DNA of 64,000 bases from Dermanyssus gallinae. Its lineage: Eukaryota; Arthropoda; Arachnida; Mesostigmata; Dermanyssidae. The stretch is from positions 335,001 through 399,000 of the forward strand of contig QVRM01005467.1 of NCBI GenBank assembly GCA_003439945.1, read 5' to 3'. This document shows, in pieces, positions 22,647-31,965 of the stretch. A program made the translations under genes and the position numbers. The first letter of the stretch is position 1, and each line of letters starts with the position of its first letter. The notes under the pieces are model-generated. The model was not told the origin of the DNA and searched no databases. It worked only from the letters and a program-made list of their open reading frames with translations.

Positions 22647-22972
22647 CAAGGTGAGTTAACCTGCGGGACGACTATGTATGCGATGTTAGCTGTTACCGTG
22701 ACAATGGCGATAATTGCAAAAACTTCAACAAACGTGCTCATTTCTCTTATAGGCAAACAGCTGAGGAGCTTTCGTCGTGTGACCTGCTAGTGATCGAAGG
22801 CATGGGTCGGGCTATTCACACAAACCTCAATGCCAATTTCACCTGTGACTCCATTCGTACGGCCGTCATTAAGAATGAATGGCTGGCCCATCGGCTTGGT
22901 GGGAAGATGTTCTCCGTTGTCTTCAAGTTTGCGCCAGGTCTGCAGGCGGGAATTCAGCCCGCCACTGGTTAA
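2521..22972 (+). CDS. PANK4: PANK4 orthologue: pantothenate kinase-fold / DUF89 phosphatase fusion, 9 coding exons (whole gene span)
   Basis: Joining 2521-2747, 12796-12961, 14133-14237, 14830-15699, 16437-16666, 17383-17588, 18585-18803, 20814-21039 and 22753-22972 gives 2469 nt, that is 822 codons plus TAA, with all phases compatible and GT-AG introns throughout. Human PANK4 has 773 residues. The N-terminal half is a type II pantothenate kinase fold (phosphate-binding [11 protein letters not shown] at residues 21-31, ATGGG at 86-90, IGSGVSI near 158-164, GGATFWG at 182-188). The C-terminal half is DUF89, with DN at 666-667 and the NDVT aspartate at 702 as likely metal ligands. In the family, DUF89 of PANK4 dephosphorylates 4'-phosphopantetheine or its damaged forms and so limits coenzyme A synthesis. 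Unlike human PANK4, residues aligned with the kinase Glu and Arg are kept (E113, R175). The ATG is the first in frame after a TAG at 2452. Identity is secure; kinase activity is not known. Confidence 0.96.
2957..3039. repeat. (TA)n followed by a 23-bp-arm hairpin
   Basis: A TA tract ends at 2987. Arm 2988-3010 pairs with arm 3017-3039 across a 6-nt loop with one mismatch. Located in PANK4 intron 1, about 240 nt after the donor. Confidence 0.9.
5038..6560. repeat. TA-spaced minisatellite array split by the mariner
   Basis: The 14-17-nt unit gctattag(a/c)cagcg occurs at 5059, 5090, 6455 and 6520, always in the same orientation and separated by (TA)n. Two units lie on each side of the mariner at 5164-6421, so the array existed before the insertion. 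The left units share 'aca' and the right ones 'cca', showing local homogenisation. Confidence 0.9.
5164..6421 (-). mobile_element. mariner transposon, full length with perfect 28-bp TIRs, transposase inactivated
   Basis: The 28-nt ends (5164-5191 and 6394-6421) are exact inverted repeats starting CAGGTAGTTCAATAAG, flanked by TA target duplications. The length of 1258 bp is typical of mariner. The transposase lies on the minus strand: ATG near 6255, KWLPHLL linker motif, first catalytic Asp in MTVDESW, second in HQDNAPAH and third in [13 protein letters not shown]. Exactly 34 residues separate the last two, the mariner D,D34D signature. The frame is broken by a frameshift near 6120 and by a frame change with in-frame stops between about 5660 and 5570, so no active enzyme is expected. 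It inserted into a (TA)n-rich minisatellite inside PANK4 intron 1, antisense to the gene. Perfect TIRs beside a broken ORF suggest a fairly recent insertion of an already defective copy. Confidence 0.96.
7148..7249. repeat. Two adjacent perfect hairpins
   Basis: First hairpin: 15-bp arms 7148-7162 and 7168-7182, loop 5 nt. Second hairpin: 20-bp perfect arms 7203-7222 and 7230-7249, loop 7 nt. Both are in PANK4 intron 1. Confidence 0.92.
7850..8290 (-). mobile_element. Degraded mariner remnant
   Basis: Minus-strand translation gives [24 protein letters not shown] and later [14 protein letters not shown], the mariner pattern around the first catalytic Asp (normally F.TVDE.W...Y.P...KA) and the following strand. 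Several stops and no recognisable ends. It is interrupted near 8198-8222 by a sequence also found at 51411 and 52965. Confidence 0.7.
8633..8976. repeat. TA-spaced repeat array with three direct units and one inverted unit
   Basis: A roughly 42-nt unit (ttctacactcctagttgt...acgcctttggtaaaat) occurs at 8671-8712, 8742-8782 and 8814-8855, and inverted at 8934-8976. (TA)n tracts separate the units. Units 3 and 4 form a large palindrome with TA-rich loops. Confidence 0.93.
9965..10024. repeat. (TA)n followed by poly(T)
   Basis: TA dinucleotides to about 9999, then an almost unbroken run of about 25 T. This could be the tail of a minus-strand retroposon, but no body was recognised next to it. Confidence 0.85.
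10734..10771. repeat. Hairpin with 13-bp perfect arms
   Basis: Arms 10734-10746 and 10759-10771, loop 12 nt, in PANK4 intron 1. Confidence 0.85.
10885..11054 (+). repeat. tRNA-derived SINE, family A, copy in PANK4 intron 1
   Basis: Begins ccggtggcgtgaaggg (box A-like) and has gggtttgagcccc (box B-like) about 60 nt later. The tail cacatttgtatttatg...gaagcaatgtgaaaagcag...gacgttaaatgctggctaagggtcagcc is shared with the copy at 43016-43198. Confidence 0.8.
12562..12610. repeat. Near-perfect hairpin about 190 nt before PANK4 exon 2
   Basis: Arms 12562-12584 and 12588-12610, 3-nt loop, 20 of 23 positions paired; the inner 17 have a single mismatch. Confidence 0.88.
12796..12961 (+). CDS. PANK4: PANK4 exon 2 (residues 76-131)
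   Basis: Encodes TIRATGGG, then [22 protein letters not shown], which aligns with the ATGGGAYKF...NFVLKNIPHE region of human PANK4. E113 (LEDEIKC) sits at the position of the catalytic Glu138 of PANK3, which is Val in human PANK4. Acceptor ttcag at 12791-12795, entered in phase 2; donor gtaaga directly after GAG, phase 0. The acceptor is unusual: a (TA)n tract lies 23-48 nt upstream and there is almost no polypyrimidine run. Confidence 0.93.
13190..13600 (+). mobile_element. Possible reverse-transcriptase remnant in PANK4 intron 2
   Basis: Broken plus-strand frames read [15 protein letters not shown] and later [32 protein letters not shown], which resemble the thumb and C-terminal parts of LINE polymerases. 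Stops separate the pieces; no ends were found. Confidence 0.4.
14133..14237 (+). CDS. PANK4: PANK4 exon 3 (residues 132-166)
   Basis: Thirty-five codons, phase 0 at both ends, acceptor tcttgcag and donor gtacgtg. It encodes the [19 protein letters not shown] segment. The IGSGVSI motif is a nucleotide-phosphate-binding loop of the pantothenate kinase fold and is nearly identical across the family. Confidence 0.95.
14288..14440 (-). repeat. tRNA-derived SINE, family B, copy in PANK4 intron 3
   Basis: On the minus strand it starts gcggcttaggcggctaacac and carries gcaagttcgagccccgg (box B-like), then a tail ending gtggttgtcattgccctgctgc. It shares head, box B and tail with 32605-32754. An A18 run follows on the plus strand. 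Confidence 0.72.
14830..15699 (+). CDS. PANK4: PANK4 exon 4 (residues 167-456), with a long low-complexity insertion
   Basis: A large 870-nt exon, phase 0/0, acceptor cccaccag and donor gtgagt. It begins [17 protein letters not shown]175 aligns with Arg207 of PANK3, which is Trp in human PANK4. Residues about 240-332 are a Thr-, His/Asp-, Asn- and Gly-rich insertion absent from human PANK4, placed between the SFGK strand and the ADVARSLL helix. After it, conserved family sequence resumes: [23 protein letters not shown] and [14 protein letters not shown]. The exon is much richer in GC than its neighbours. The reading frame on the opposite strand (14866-15834) is only a shadow of this GC-rich exon. 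Confidence 0.95.
15716..15789 (+). repeat. 26-bp tandem repeat, three copies, in PANK4 intron 4
   Basis: Unit ttggttggtcgatagttgct followed by gttcgg or gttcga, starting 17 nt after the exon 4 donor. The third copy is truncated. Confidence 0.92.
16053..16275. repeat. MITE-like element with roughly 50-bp inverted ends, PANK4 intron 4
   Basis: End 16053-16102 (gatttctttgcttgacaact...) is an imperfect inverted repeat of 16225-16275 (...tttatcaagcaaagaatc). The interior (16131-16199, acttagcccattacgagcg...ggttatcagagcg) recurs inverted at about 32463-32540, and the end sequence recurs at 34511-34548. Confidence 0.75.
16437..16666 (+). CDS. PANK4: PANK4 exon 5 (residues 457-532 plus two bases of codon 533)
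   Basis: Encodes the linker between kinase-fold and DUF89 domains: [28 protein letters not shown], then a charged helix ending SYLRRNPS. Human PANK4 has the matching [27 protein letters not shown]. Acceptor ccacag; donor gtacgt after TTC, phase 2. Confidence 0.94.
17383..17588 (+). CDS. PANK4: PANK4 exon 6 (residues 533-601 plus one base)
   Basis: Opens the DUF89 domain with [18 protein letters not shown], then EFEFADPY and ends in the KGLLAG helix. Enters in phase 2 after gcgcgtttag and leaves in phase 1 at gtaggc. The junction restores [10 protein letters not shown], the invariant DUF89 segment. Confidence 0.94.
18585..18803 (+). CDS. PANK4: PANK4 exon 7 (residues 602-674 plus one base)
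   Basis: Encodes [11 protein letters not shown], the [11 protein letters not shown] segment and the DUF89 metal-site motif [14 protein letters not shown]666 and N667 align with the metal-binding Asp-Asn pair of human PANK4 (FADNSGIDIILG). Acceptor attgcag; donor gtaagc; phases 1 and 1. Confidence 0.95.
19075..20780 (-). mobile_element. APE-type LINE, 5'-truncated, antisense in PANK4 intron 7
   Basis: Minus-strand frame 20667-19456 encodes a reverse transcriptase: [25 protein letters not shown] (motif A), [21 protein letters not shown] (motif B) and LMYADDIAI (motif C), then [10 protein letters not shown]. An overlapping frame (19493-19170) continues with [23 protein letters not shown], a C-terminal CCHC zinc knuckle, so one frameshift separates the two. 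No endonuclease is present, so the copy is 5' truncated. The last frame similar to LINEs is near 20775, only about 40 nt before exon 8. The same family, by its C-terminal EF(H/Y)...C.C...C...YH.A...C pattern, occurs at 39240-42120. Confidence 0.9.
20814..21039 (+). CDS. PANK4: PANK4 exon 8 (residues 675-749 plus two bases)
   Basis: Encodes [32 protein letters not shown] and ends [10 protein letters not shown]702 in NDVT aligns with the third DUF89 metal ligand. Acceptor ttgtcaag and donor gtgagc. The antisense LINE in intron 7 ends only about 40 nt upstream of this acceptor. Confidence 0.94.
21253..21404. repeat. Repeated cagggtgtc(c/t)gaat ends beside a MITE
   Basis: acagggtgtctgaatattt (21231) and acagggtgtccgaataatt (21252) lie in tandem. 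Ends of the form CAGGGTGTCCGAA are common in invertebrate Tc1/mariner-like elements. No partner end was found with confidence. Confidence 0.4.
21405..21660. mobile_element. Non-autonomous element (MITE) with roughly 46-bp terminal inverted repeats, PANK4 intron 8
   Basis: Left end 21405-21450 (aggctgttcgacctaagttt ataaaatgc...) pairs with right end 21615-21660 with about five differences. The 256-bp element has no coding capacity. The short ORF inside it (21430-21612) is a chance reading. Confidence 0.8.
21700..22320 (+). mobile_element. Degraded mariner remnant, PANK4 intron 8
   Basis: Near 22200-22290 the plus strand reads [29 protein letters not shown], the mariner motif around the first catalytic Asp (VTGDESW.HHY.PETK...QW). 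Upstream similarity is weak and broken. Confidence 0.7.
22753..22972 (+). CDS. PANK4: PANK4 exon 9, terminal (residues 750-822 and stop)
   Basis: Starts after cttatag and encodes [14 protein letters not shown], then [23 protein letters not shown], the conserved C-terminus of DUF89 in PANK4, followed by a short lineage-specific tail (ending ATG, one-letter residues) and TAA at 22970-22972. No AATAAA was seen in the first 500 nt downstream, so the polyadenylation site is not placed. Confidence 0.95.
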
Positions 22973-23487
22973 CGCCATGCGTTTCCGAACCCGTACATAC
23001 TGTGTATTATACACGTATATATATACATATACTGTTTTACAAATAGGCGAATCAAGTCGTGCATGGGGTGTTCGTAGGGTGGACATGTTATAAGTCGTTT
23101 GAAAGCAGGGGAATCTTTGTCGCCCGGCCAGAGAAAAAGTCATGTCGAATAATGAATACAATTGTAACAGGATGATTGATAATAATATATTGTCGATTTT
23201 GTATGAAAGCATGCTGTTTTCTCTTGCCAGCACCTGGCGAAGTGGTTCGAAGCCCACTAAACACGGATTCCTCCCCGAGCTCTCACGCTCGGATATGTGT
23301 GTCATTACCTAGAAAAACTGAACAACATGTATATTTGTTGTTGATAAATTTACATCTGTTGAAATATTATTTGGGTACGTGCACATTTTTTCGACGCTCG
23401 CAGTGAGCAATAATTGTCTGTGGCACGAGTCCGCATTATTTTTGCACTAACGGATTGTAAAGTTATGTATGTAGTAGCGGCGGTGGC

Positions 23488-23590
23488 TTGAGCAGCTAAC
23501 GCACAGTTAAAAAAGGTAGAGCTTTGCTAAACGTGGATTTGAATCTGCCTTCAGATTTTGTACTCGTTGCTATTGATTCTAGTTAGGCAT
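23488..23590 (+). repeat. Probable diverged SINE family B copy downstream of PANK4
   Basis: ggtggcttgagcagctaacgcacagttaaaaaagg aligns with the family B head, followed by ggatttgaatctg at the box B position. The tail has diverged. Confidence 0.5.
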
Positions 23591-23874
23591 TGGCTTACTA
23601 TTATTCTGCTATCGTAATCACATATAAGTCCCTACATAAGAACACTGGTCTGGGTAAAAACAAAGGCGAAGTGATAGCATATAGTAGTCTTTGGCCAGGC
23701 AACAGTAAGGATAAGTGGATTAAATTATGCCTAATGCCCTTCGGGGAACTTTGAAGTAATTACCACCGCTGTCTATTCGAGAGGAGTCGTATATTGGTTG
23801 AGGCTGAGTGGTTTCAGCTGCGGGGTTGAGAAAACCTATTTAGGAGTATTAGTTAAACTCATAGGCTTTAAGTG

Positions 23875-23919
<45 letters not shown>

Positions 23920-26265
23920 TAGCAAGACATGAACGCAAACGTAGTAACTGGATTTTTGTCTCCACTGGCAGAGCTTAGGGTAAGTTGCGTTTTGCTGCAT
24001 GCGGCGCAGTGAATCAAGAAGTAAAGTCTAGGTTTAAAGTAGTTAACTGCTCGCATTTTTGTCTGCCAGATTCTTAGTTGTGCATGGCAAGTGCTCACGT
24101 TAGTCTTGCGATTCGTTTGGATCAGTTTTTGCACTGCAGGGCATGTATGTCTCACCTCTTAGGTACCACGCGTGCACTAACATTAACATCGTCATGAGAA
24201 AACGCTTTTGTCTTTGTTTATTTCTTGGAATTATTTTTATAAGTACAGAGATTTTCTTTACAACGGATAGCTGCTGTCGATTATCGACATAGGTTGCGGT
24301 TGGTACTTGGCAGCCAATCTGGAAAACGTTGTAATAATATACAGCTACGCATAAATGCATAAAACGGGTAACATAAATACGTTTTATATATCTTTTAGTA
24401 CAGTACAAATACGAAAACTGATCACTTCTACGCAATTATTACCTATATTTTATACATACATATTTTTTGTACTGTTATTGAAAGGCATATACAAATATAT
24501 CTGCATATGGTAGATACCTACATTCCTACTTTCTTACTCAGTTAGATACAAATTATTAGAATTTTATTTTTGAAGAATCTAATTTTCTTGCTTCTAAAAA
24601 TAAGGAGATTTCAATTTATTTAAATTTGACACCACTAAATGCCATTGAATTAAATGATTTTTAAAAAATAAAAATCTATCTTTACTTTGTTTAACATTGT
24701 CGATATATGTAGGAAAACTCTGGTGTTTTCTGTTAAACCTAATAGGTGTATATATATATATACAGAAGAACCGGATTGCAAACGTTTTTATGGTACTTTG
24801 ACTCAACTTTATTATTGTGTGTGTTTCATTTGTTTTTGTCAACGATACATATGTCAATTCTCAACGATAAGTTGAATATTCCTTGTCGTGTGCGGTTTGA
24901 GGTATAAAAAGTGTATCTACATTATTTCCATTATCATCATCATCACCATTGTCGCCGTTGTGGCACGTCACGCCTTTTATCACTGTCACGTTGTCATGGG
25001 CGTTCTAGTAAATAGCTGGTTAGTGATTGGTAATAATAAGGTAATGTAATTTTTGTTACACTTGACCCCCATAGACGTCTATATTAACGGCTGTTCTCCT
25101 TGCGTTCGGGCGTCCGCCATTTCTCCCCGCCTACTACCCGAATCCACAATCGACACGCCTAAGTTTACCTAATTCGTGTGGTGCCTATTTACTTAGATAA
25201 ATTGGTGCGTTTGTTGACATTTTGCCGTTTCTATGTGTTTTCTCACTTGAATCGCGGCGGCGTGGAAAGCACGTTTCTGCTATTACGTACAATGAATGGC
25301 ACTGCAGCTCTACTCGATACAACTCTCTATTTAAATCATTATCTGCAACAACTGTAGCACCCCGGCTGCGTTTCTGGCTGCGTAAATGACGCCGATTAAC
25401 CTAACCATTTCGTGCAAATTTTATTTTGTGCTTATTGATCTTGTAGTGTTGCATTCCCTGTCGAGGTTATTATTAGTATTATTATTATTATTATTGTTAT
25501 GGTTGTTGTTGTTATTTTTTGCCGCTATGGTGATAGCGGTTCATGCCGTAAATGTTGTCCATAGTTCTCTCCCCTTCACTTTAGTGCTACTACCGATTGC
25601 GCTTACCGTGTTGCGCTTAATTGCGTGTTAATATGGGGTTACCATGGGGGGAGGGGGTTTACCATGGCTGCATCAGACCTGCTAATTGCTCGACCATTGT
25701 ACTCCGGATCATCAAACCGTAGAAAAACTTCGTCGGTCAAACTTTTTGTCATATAGCCGTGGACGTCGTTGTGTTGGAGCTATGGGCGGTGGCTGCCACT
25801 GGCGTCAATGCCGGCTTTCCAGCTAGCTATGGCGGGGGGGGGGGGTCTGCTATTCAGCGGGGGCATACTGATACCCGGTGATTAGCGTACAGTGTAAGTC
25901 GTAGTACCAAAATCCGTACTAGGTTATAGTTGAAACGGCCAAATGCAGGCCAATATCAAGAATTGATCGTTGAGTAGTAGTTAGTAGTCGATGATGATGA
26001 CGACGACGACAACAAGAACTACCACAAAAACAATAACAGATAGAACACTGTGCGGCACCGAACTAGTGACAGTGAACTGCGCCAACCCACCTGCGCCTGT
26101 TCTCCTACTGTTCCTGTTTACTATTTCCTTGTACAAATTCACCCGGCGACCTAACTGCAATTGCTGTGGAAAGACCAGATATGACCAAAACTGAGACACA
26201 TCGAACGTCTCATTTGTGTTCACGCTACTCGTTTTGATTTAGCGACTCGAACAACAAGGCTCCTG

Positions 26266-26384
<119 letters not shown>

Positions 26385-27099
26385 ACTGTTACAATTTATA
26401 TAATTAGAACGGCAATATGCTAACATCATTGAACGTCTATGCGTCTTTTAGTACGCACGTGACAATTTCTCGCAAGGGGATCTCCCATCCCCTTGCTTGC
26501 CGCGATCTGCATTTACGGTATCCGATATGCGTTGTATGTATATACGTATATATATATAAGAAATTTTGTGTACAGATATAGAAACGATAAAAAAAAAAAC
26601 AGCCATTCCTTGAATCATTTGTGCGCACCAGAATTGAAGGAAAACGAATCAGTTAAAGCTAAATCAAGCCACGATAGCGTTTGGATTATATATATATATA
26701 TATATGCAAAGTTGCCTCAGTGTTGCGCTAGTTTTAAGCTGACGATTTGTTGGGGCAGACTTGCCAGCTATCCCTCCAACTTGTCTCCTGCCGACACACG
26801 TTAGTATATAAATGGCCTTGTATATATACACACACATGCATACAGATAAATTACCCAAATTGCGTGAGTAGTGACCCTACGATAGACGCTATGATGGGCA
26901 CGCACCGTGCTCTCTATGGTCATGCTTTGTTTACTGATGGCCGGTCGCTCGCACCCTCTAACACTTTCCTTTTTTTCTTCCTTCCTCGATAAGTATAGTC
27001 CTTCATAGGGTTTCGTAATTTTACTTAGCGCCGCGTATCTAACGCCAGGTGTAAATACTGACAATAAAATGGCAAGTCTTTTCATTGAAACAATAGTGC

Positions 27100-28330
27100 G
27101 ACATAAAGGGCGATGACCACAAGGGCTGGTTGACTGCTGGTAGATGTTCGATATACGAAAAGAGGTAGGGTTGTTTAGTAGGCATCCCCAGAAAACTACC
27201 CATGCGCTACACCACGCCCAGACAGCATCATCCTGCTCTGGATGAGCATAAAACATTTTTCATAAACCTCTCAAAAGACAAAAGGTGTTTGACCTCCACG
27301 ATCTGGTGGACGAAATCGACCGAACATCAATAGCAAGCCAGGGCAAAGGTCTAGGTTCCGCTTGGATAGAGGTTTATGATGTGGTAGTCGTCGACAGCTG
27401 CTAGATATCGCCACACTTTGACACAGGAATTTTGAGGACTTCCTGGATCGCCTGACCGCCACTAGTCGGAGTAATGCCGGACTCAATTCTGTCACCACAG
27501 GAGACCTAAATGGGGCCCTTGTTCCATGGGGCAGCTGGCGTGCCACAGAAGGCGGACGGCGACTGGTAGACTGGGTGGCTCAAATAGGCTTGGTGTTTGT
27601 AAATCGCGCGAAAGCGGCTACGTTTCACGAGGCCTTCTCTTTTCCGGACGAATGGTCCTAGAGGAGGAAAAGTCATAAAGTAACCACAAATATATACGCT
27701 TTAAGTTACGTAACCCGGAACGAAGCGGGGTTATTCCGCGCGTACTGGCAGCACTGCTGTAGACAAATTGCTCTGCGACGTGCCAAAGGCTACTCAGAGA
27801 TCCTCGACGGGGACCTTCAAAAAATTGATGGATACCGAAAGTAGAAGCGACACGCAGGGCATGCATCAGAACTAACCGCGCCTGCACGTGCGCCCGCGAA
27901 TGTATTGCCAAGTGACGTCGAGGAGGCGAGACATAATCGAATACTCAAGCAGTATCATGCCGAACCGAGATGTTTTACGTAATAGCTGTCGGCAATGAAG
28001 AAGACAACTGACGACGGAGAACACAAGAGATTGGCATGAACTTATCAAAGCAATGCTACCTGATTACCTTACTGGATCGTGAGGTGAAGAAAACCACCTT
28101 TCCCTATTCTTCCAGAGGTAGTCGCGCAGACAGTTGCAGATATTTTTCCACGACAACCTAGGCGAGGCCAGGAGACGTTTCAAGTCTCCATAGAGGATGA
28201 TCCTCCGGTCAGGCTGCAGTAGCTCGAAAGCGTAAGACAAAGGCTGACTCAGGGAACGGGCGCGGGACTGTACGAGATTCTTCCCGAGGTGGTATGGATA
28301 CTGCAAACCGGCACTCTCGAATGGTCACAG
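27100..28330 (+). mobile_element. Degraded LINE remnant (endonuclease part)
   Basis: At 27500-27660 the plus strand reads GDLNGALVPWGSWRATEGGRRLVDWVAQIGLVFVN, the GDFN/GDLN strand and following helix of an APE-type endonuclease. Further broken frames to about 28330 resemble the endonuclease-RT linker. Many stops. Confidence 0.7.
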
Positions 28331-28499
28331 AAACTATCATGAAAACTCGACGAGAGAGGCAATTTATTTTTTGGTGAAACCAGGCCAAACTAGCTCTAAT
28401 ACCTAAGCAAGTGGGAACAAGTGTTATTATATACTTCTAGAAGAACGTTTTAAAATTTTTCTGCGTAGTCGAGTGTAATTTCCAACAAAACTGGCGGCT

Positions 28500-29200
28500 A
28501 GCTTTACTTTCGTTGATGTTTGGGTACTCGAGTCAATTCTACAAACGACGGTGAGAAAATGTCAAACACGAGCATGTCGATAAAGGAACGTACCCCAACA
28601 AATACTGTGCTCGGTGGATACCTTATGAATTGTCACAGGACGAAAAAGAGGCGCGGGTGTTTTGGGCTCGAGAATTTCTGATAAAAATCGACGAAGGGCG
28701 TTTTTGTTTCTTCTCGAGGCTCGTCACAATTGATGAGACTTGGATACATTTTTGTCACTTCTACTCTTCAAAGTGAAGCGCCGACGGTCGGCTTGCAACG
28801 TGAGAGAATCACCATGTTTTTCTCGAGAGATGAAATTGTGGCGATAGTCAAACTGGAAGAAAGCGGTACGGTGACGAGTAATTTGTATACTACGGAATGT
28901 CTATCATAAACTTTCATTGTGATCATCAGTACGAGCTTCAAATCGGCCCCTAGACGATGGTTCCTCCACCACAAGACGCGCCAGCACACAGGGCTAAAAA
29001 CGCACAGACTTTGAAGCACGCAATCTATTTACCTAACTTGGCACCGTCTCTTTCCGAATGTAAAATACAAATTCGAGGAAGACAATTCGATTCACGCGAA
29101 TTGGTGCTTGAAGCGGCCGCGATGGAGCTGAACAAATCGAAAACGCGATATAGAGGTGTGCTTTGATGCAAGGCTTCACCGCCTCAAGAAATGCAAAGAA
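28500..29200 (+). mobile_element. Degraded mariner remnant
   Basis: LVTIDETWIHF at 28724-28756 matches the first catalytic region; PPPQDAPAHRAKNAQTLK...YLPNLAPSLSE at 28960-29055 matches HQDNAPAH...YSPDLAPSD with the last Asp lost. Stops throughout. Confidence 0.75.
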
Positions 29201-30817
29201 ATTAGCGGAAACTGCGTCGAAATGCATAAAATAAACTATCTGCACTCTATTATAGAAATTGCAAAAGCTTAGTCGTAACTCAGCAGCCATGTTGATATGA
29301 GATTTTTACCCGTTTTCTTCATTGTTTGTTGTTATAATGTGAAAGCATGATCGTTCTCTCATCGTGCCGTCGAATCACTGGGAGGTAGGACATTATATAC
29401 ACGACGATCTAAGAAAGGTCTTCTGCTGTTGCTCTAACTGCTTGCTGTTAATTTTGTTATCGTTCTATCGATACATACTCTAGGCATAACGATATTGCAA
29501 GCGCAAAAAGGGTAGGGATCTTCTCTTTCTATCGGTAGTACCCAACGAATTATCCTGGTCCCAAACCTTCACTGGGCTGATGAGAGCGTATGCTCCTATT
29601 TTGGTCAACTCTTGATATTTCAGCTGACGACCACATTGCATAGGGTACCGTGGGGGAGGCGTTTTGCGTGGCAGAGTTCGGCAGGGTTCTTCACGAACAA
29701 AAACACTCGTTACAGGATGAGGTAGATTGGTTCATTCCCATTGCCTGTGGGAGTCGTCAGTGACTTTGACCCGCTTCGGTTCACCTCTAGGAATCTCCAT
29801 GTGTTGGCACAAAGTGGAAAGTGTTGTTGTGGCTAATACCGCAACGCCGATGGCGAATAACAACTCTGCTGATACTGTTGACATTGATTATGCGAATGTG
29901 ACTGCTAATTCGTCGTCGTCGTCATCGTCTTAGTCGTGTGAATTCGGGCCATGATTGCGTCGTGTTCTGCGAACAGTTATCAACAACGCTTCTCCGACTG
30001 TCTTGGCGTCTTGGCTTCTTACCGCCGTACAAATTGATTGATGAAGCTGTCTGTCTACGAGTTTGTGTTGCACCTAAGCAACGAGTGCAATTGCGGCGGC
30101 ACGCTTCCGCGGCATGTAAAAGAGGAACTTGTACTATCAAGAAAATGTAGTCGTAATGACTTGTACGCGAATCGCTGCGATGGCCCTAAAAACTACACAG
30201 GCTTGTTACATTCGTGGGCGTCGTCGTCGTTGTTGTTGTTGTTGTTGTTGTGGCTAGAGTGGCTTCTTTAGTTCTAGTTATTCAAGCTGTTGTCGTCAAT
30301 CGATGATATACTATCGACCGATGTCTCTCTGAACAGTCAAGCGAATAACGAATGTCTCTTTGTATAGTTTTTTGGGGGAGAACGAATAAACTCTCTCAAC
30401 GAACTCTTCAACAGTCAAGGGCAGATGAGTACGTCGAGCTCGCCTGAACGACTTGAAACACTCAATCGCCCTGTACACAGGACATACTCCTATCTTGCGT
30501 CCGCACTTTTGACGGGATTCGTTCGTGTGTGTAGGGTAGCGGTGTTGACGACTGCGATGAAATGTCGACGTTGCCGAGAACGAAGAAACGCGATCGAACC
30601 AACCCAAGCAAAGTTGAGCGTTCTGCGTGGGCACATCGGTCGCTACTCAACGGCGCGCTCTTCTGCGCGGCCAGCCGCAGTTAGGCGATAATGGACTGTA
30701 CTGTAATGCGTTCACGTGTGTTGTAGTAGTAGTATGTAGTTATGCATGGGCACACTATATTTGGCGAAGAGGTAGCGCAAGTAATACACAGAGTGAATTA
30801 CATGGAAAGAGAGATAA

Positions 30818-30860
<43 letters not shown>

Positions 30861-31619
30861 TACATAGGGAGAGAGGAAAAGACAGGTCGTGTATTTCGTG
30901 CCACATGCTTCTTGAGATGAAAGCGTCTTATGTAGTTTGTACACTTTCAACAAGAGATAATGAGACGCCCAACATTCATAATAATGCGTCGTGTAATTGC
31001 GGTTCCTCTTCGCTAGTCACAAGAGTACGGAGTAGTGTTGTTGTATCTTTAACAAACAAAAAAAAACATTATTAGCGTTGTCAGTTATGGTAGTATTCGT
31101 AGTTAGCTGTAACAGCAATTGTAGTAGTAATCGTAGTAGTATTGAGATCTGTAGGAGTAGAGGCAACGGCGGTGGCGGCAGCACCTGCTTAACCAGCACG
31201 TCGATGTTAATATCAAAGTTTGGCTGCCACACAATGATGTACCAGCAACGCGCGATTCAACGAAATCCAAAAGGATATCAGAGAACGACTTTGCTACATC
31301 TATATATATATAAAAAAACGATAAGACACACACGCAGAAGAAAGAGAGAAAGAAGATAGAGAGATATATATATATATTAGATATGATATAGAGATTAAAT
31401 ATATATATAAGTATATTATAATATATATAATACATATATAATATAGATAGATATATATAATATAAGTTTAATATATATATATTATTTAAATATGTAATAC
31501 TGTACATAACTACTCTATATTGCACGCGCGTGCAGAGAACGAGCTTCACGACGATCAACAATCTCAACCAATGCAGGTACACCATCGGCGGCGGCGGCCG
31601 CGACGGCGACGACGACTTT

Positions 31620-31659
31620 CTTGACCATGACCTCGGTCACGATGAAGGTCATGGTCAAG
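31620..31659. repeat. 14-bp perfect inverted repeat with AGGTCA half-sites in the SYT14 3' UTR region
   Basis: cttgaccatgacct (31620-31633) is the exact reverse complement of aggtcatggtcaag (31646-31659), with a 12-nt loop. Each arm contains an AGGTCA nuclear-receptor half-site. It lies 85-125 nt downstream of the SYT14 stop, so it could act as a DNA element or an RNA stem. Confidence 0.7.
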
Positions 31660-31743
31660 GTTGCGGCAACCGCCCTCAGTCGTAGAGGTCGACGTTAGGA
31701 TCGCGGCCAGACGTTGTTTCTGTGCCGAGGAGTTCACGGTCAC

Positions 31744-31965
31744 CTATCCCTGATTCTGGATGAGAGTGTTCCAGCGGGCCACCTGCTCGCCGCGAGCATC
31801 CTTCATGTCTGCCCAGTGGACGAGCTGAGCATCCGACGATGGGTTCATGCCAAACGACAGCCAACCAACGAGTTGTTTTCGCTTCATTGAGCTTCGTTTG
31901 TACGCCGACAGGATAAGCGTCACGTCGCATAGCTGGAAGAGCGCCACCTGGAACACGAACGTCTC
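31744..31965 (-). CDS. SYT14: SYT14-like exon 6, terminal: second half of C2B (residues 688-760 and stop)
   Basis: Acceptor gtgttttccag, phase 0. It encodes ETFVFQVALFQLCDVTLILSAYKRSSMKRKQLVGW and ends with the family's HWADMKDARGEQVARWNTL, then IQNQG and TAG (31746-31744). Loop 3, which carries Asp residues in Ca2+-binding C2 domains, reads AYKRSSMKRK here, so Ca2+ binding is unlikely. A minus-strand ATTAAA near 31472-31467 is a possible but unproven polyadenylation signal. Confidence 0.95.
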   Translation of the reverse strand, partial: ETFVFQVALFQLCDVTLILSAYKRSSMKRKQLVGWLSFGMNPSSDAQLVHWADMKDARGEQVARWNTLIQNQG

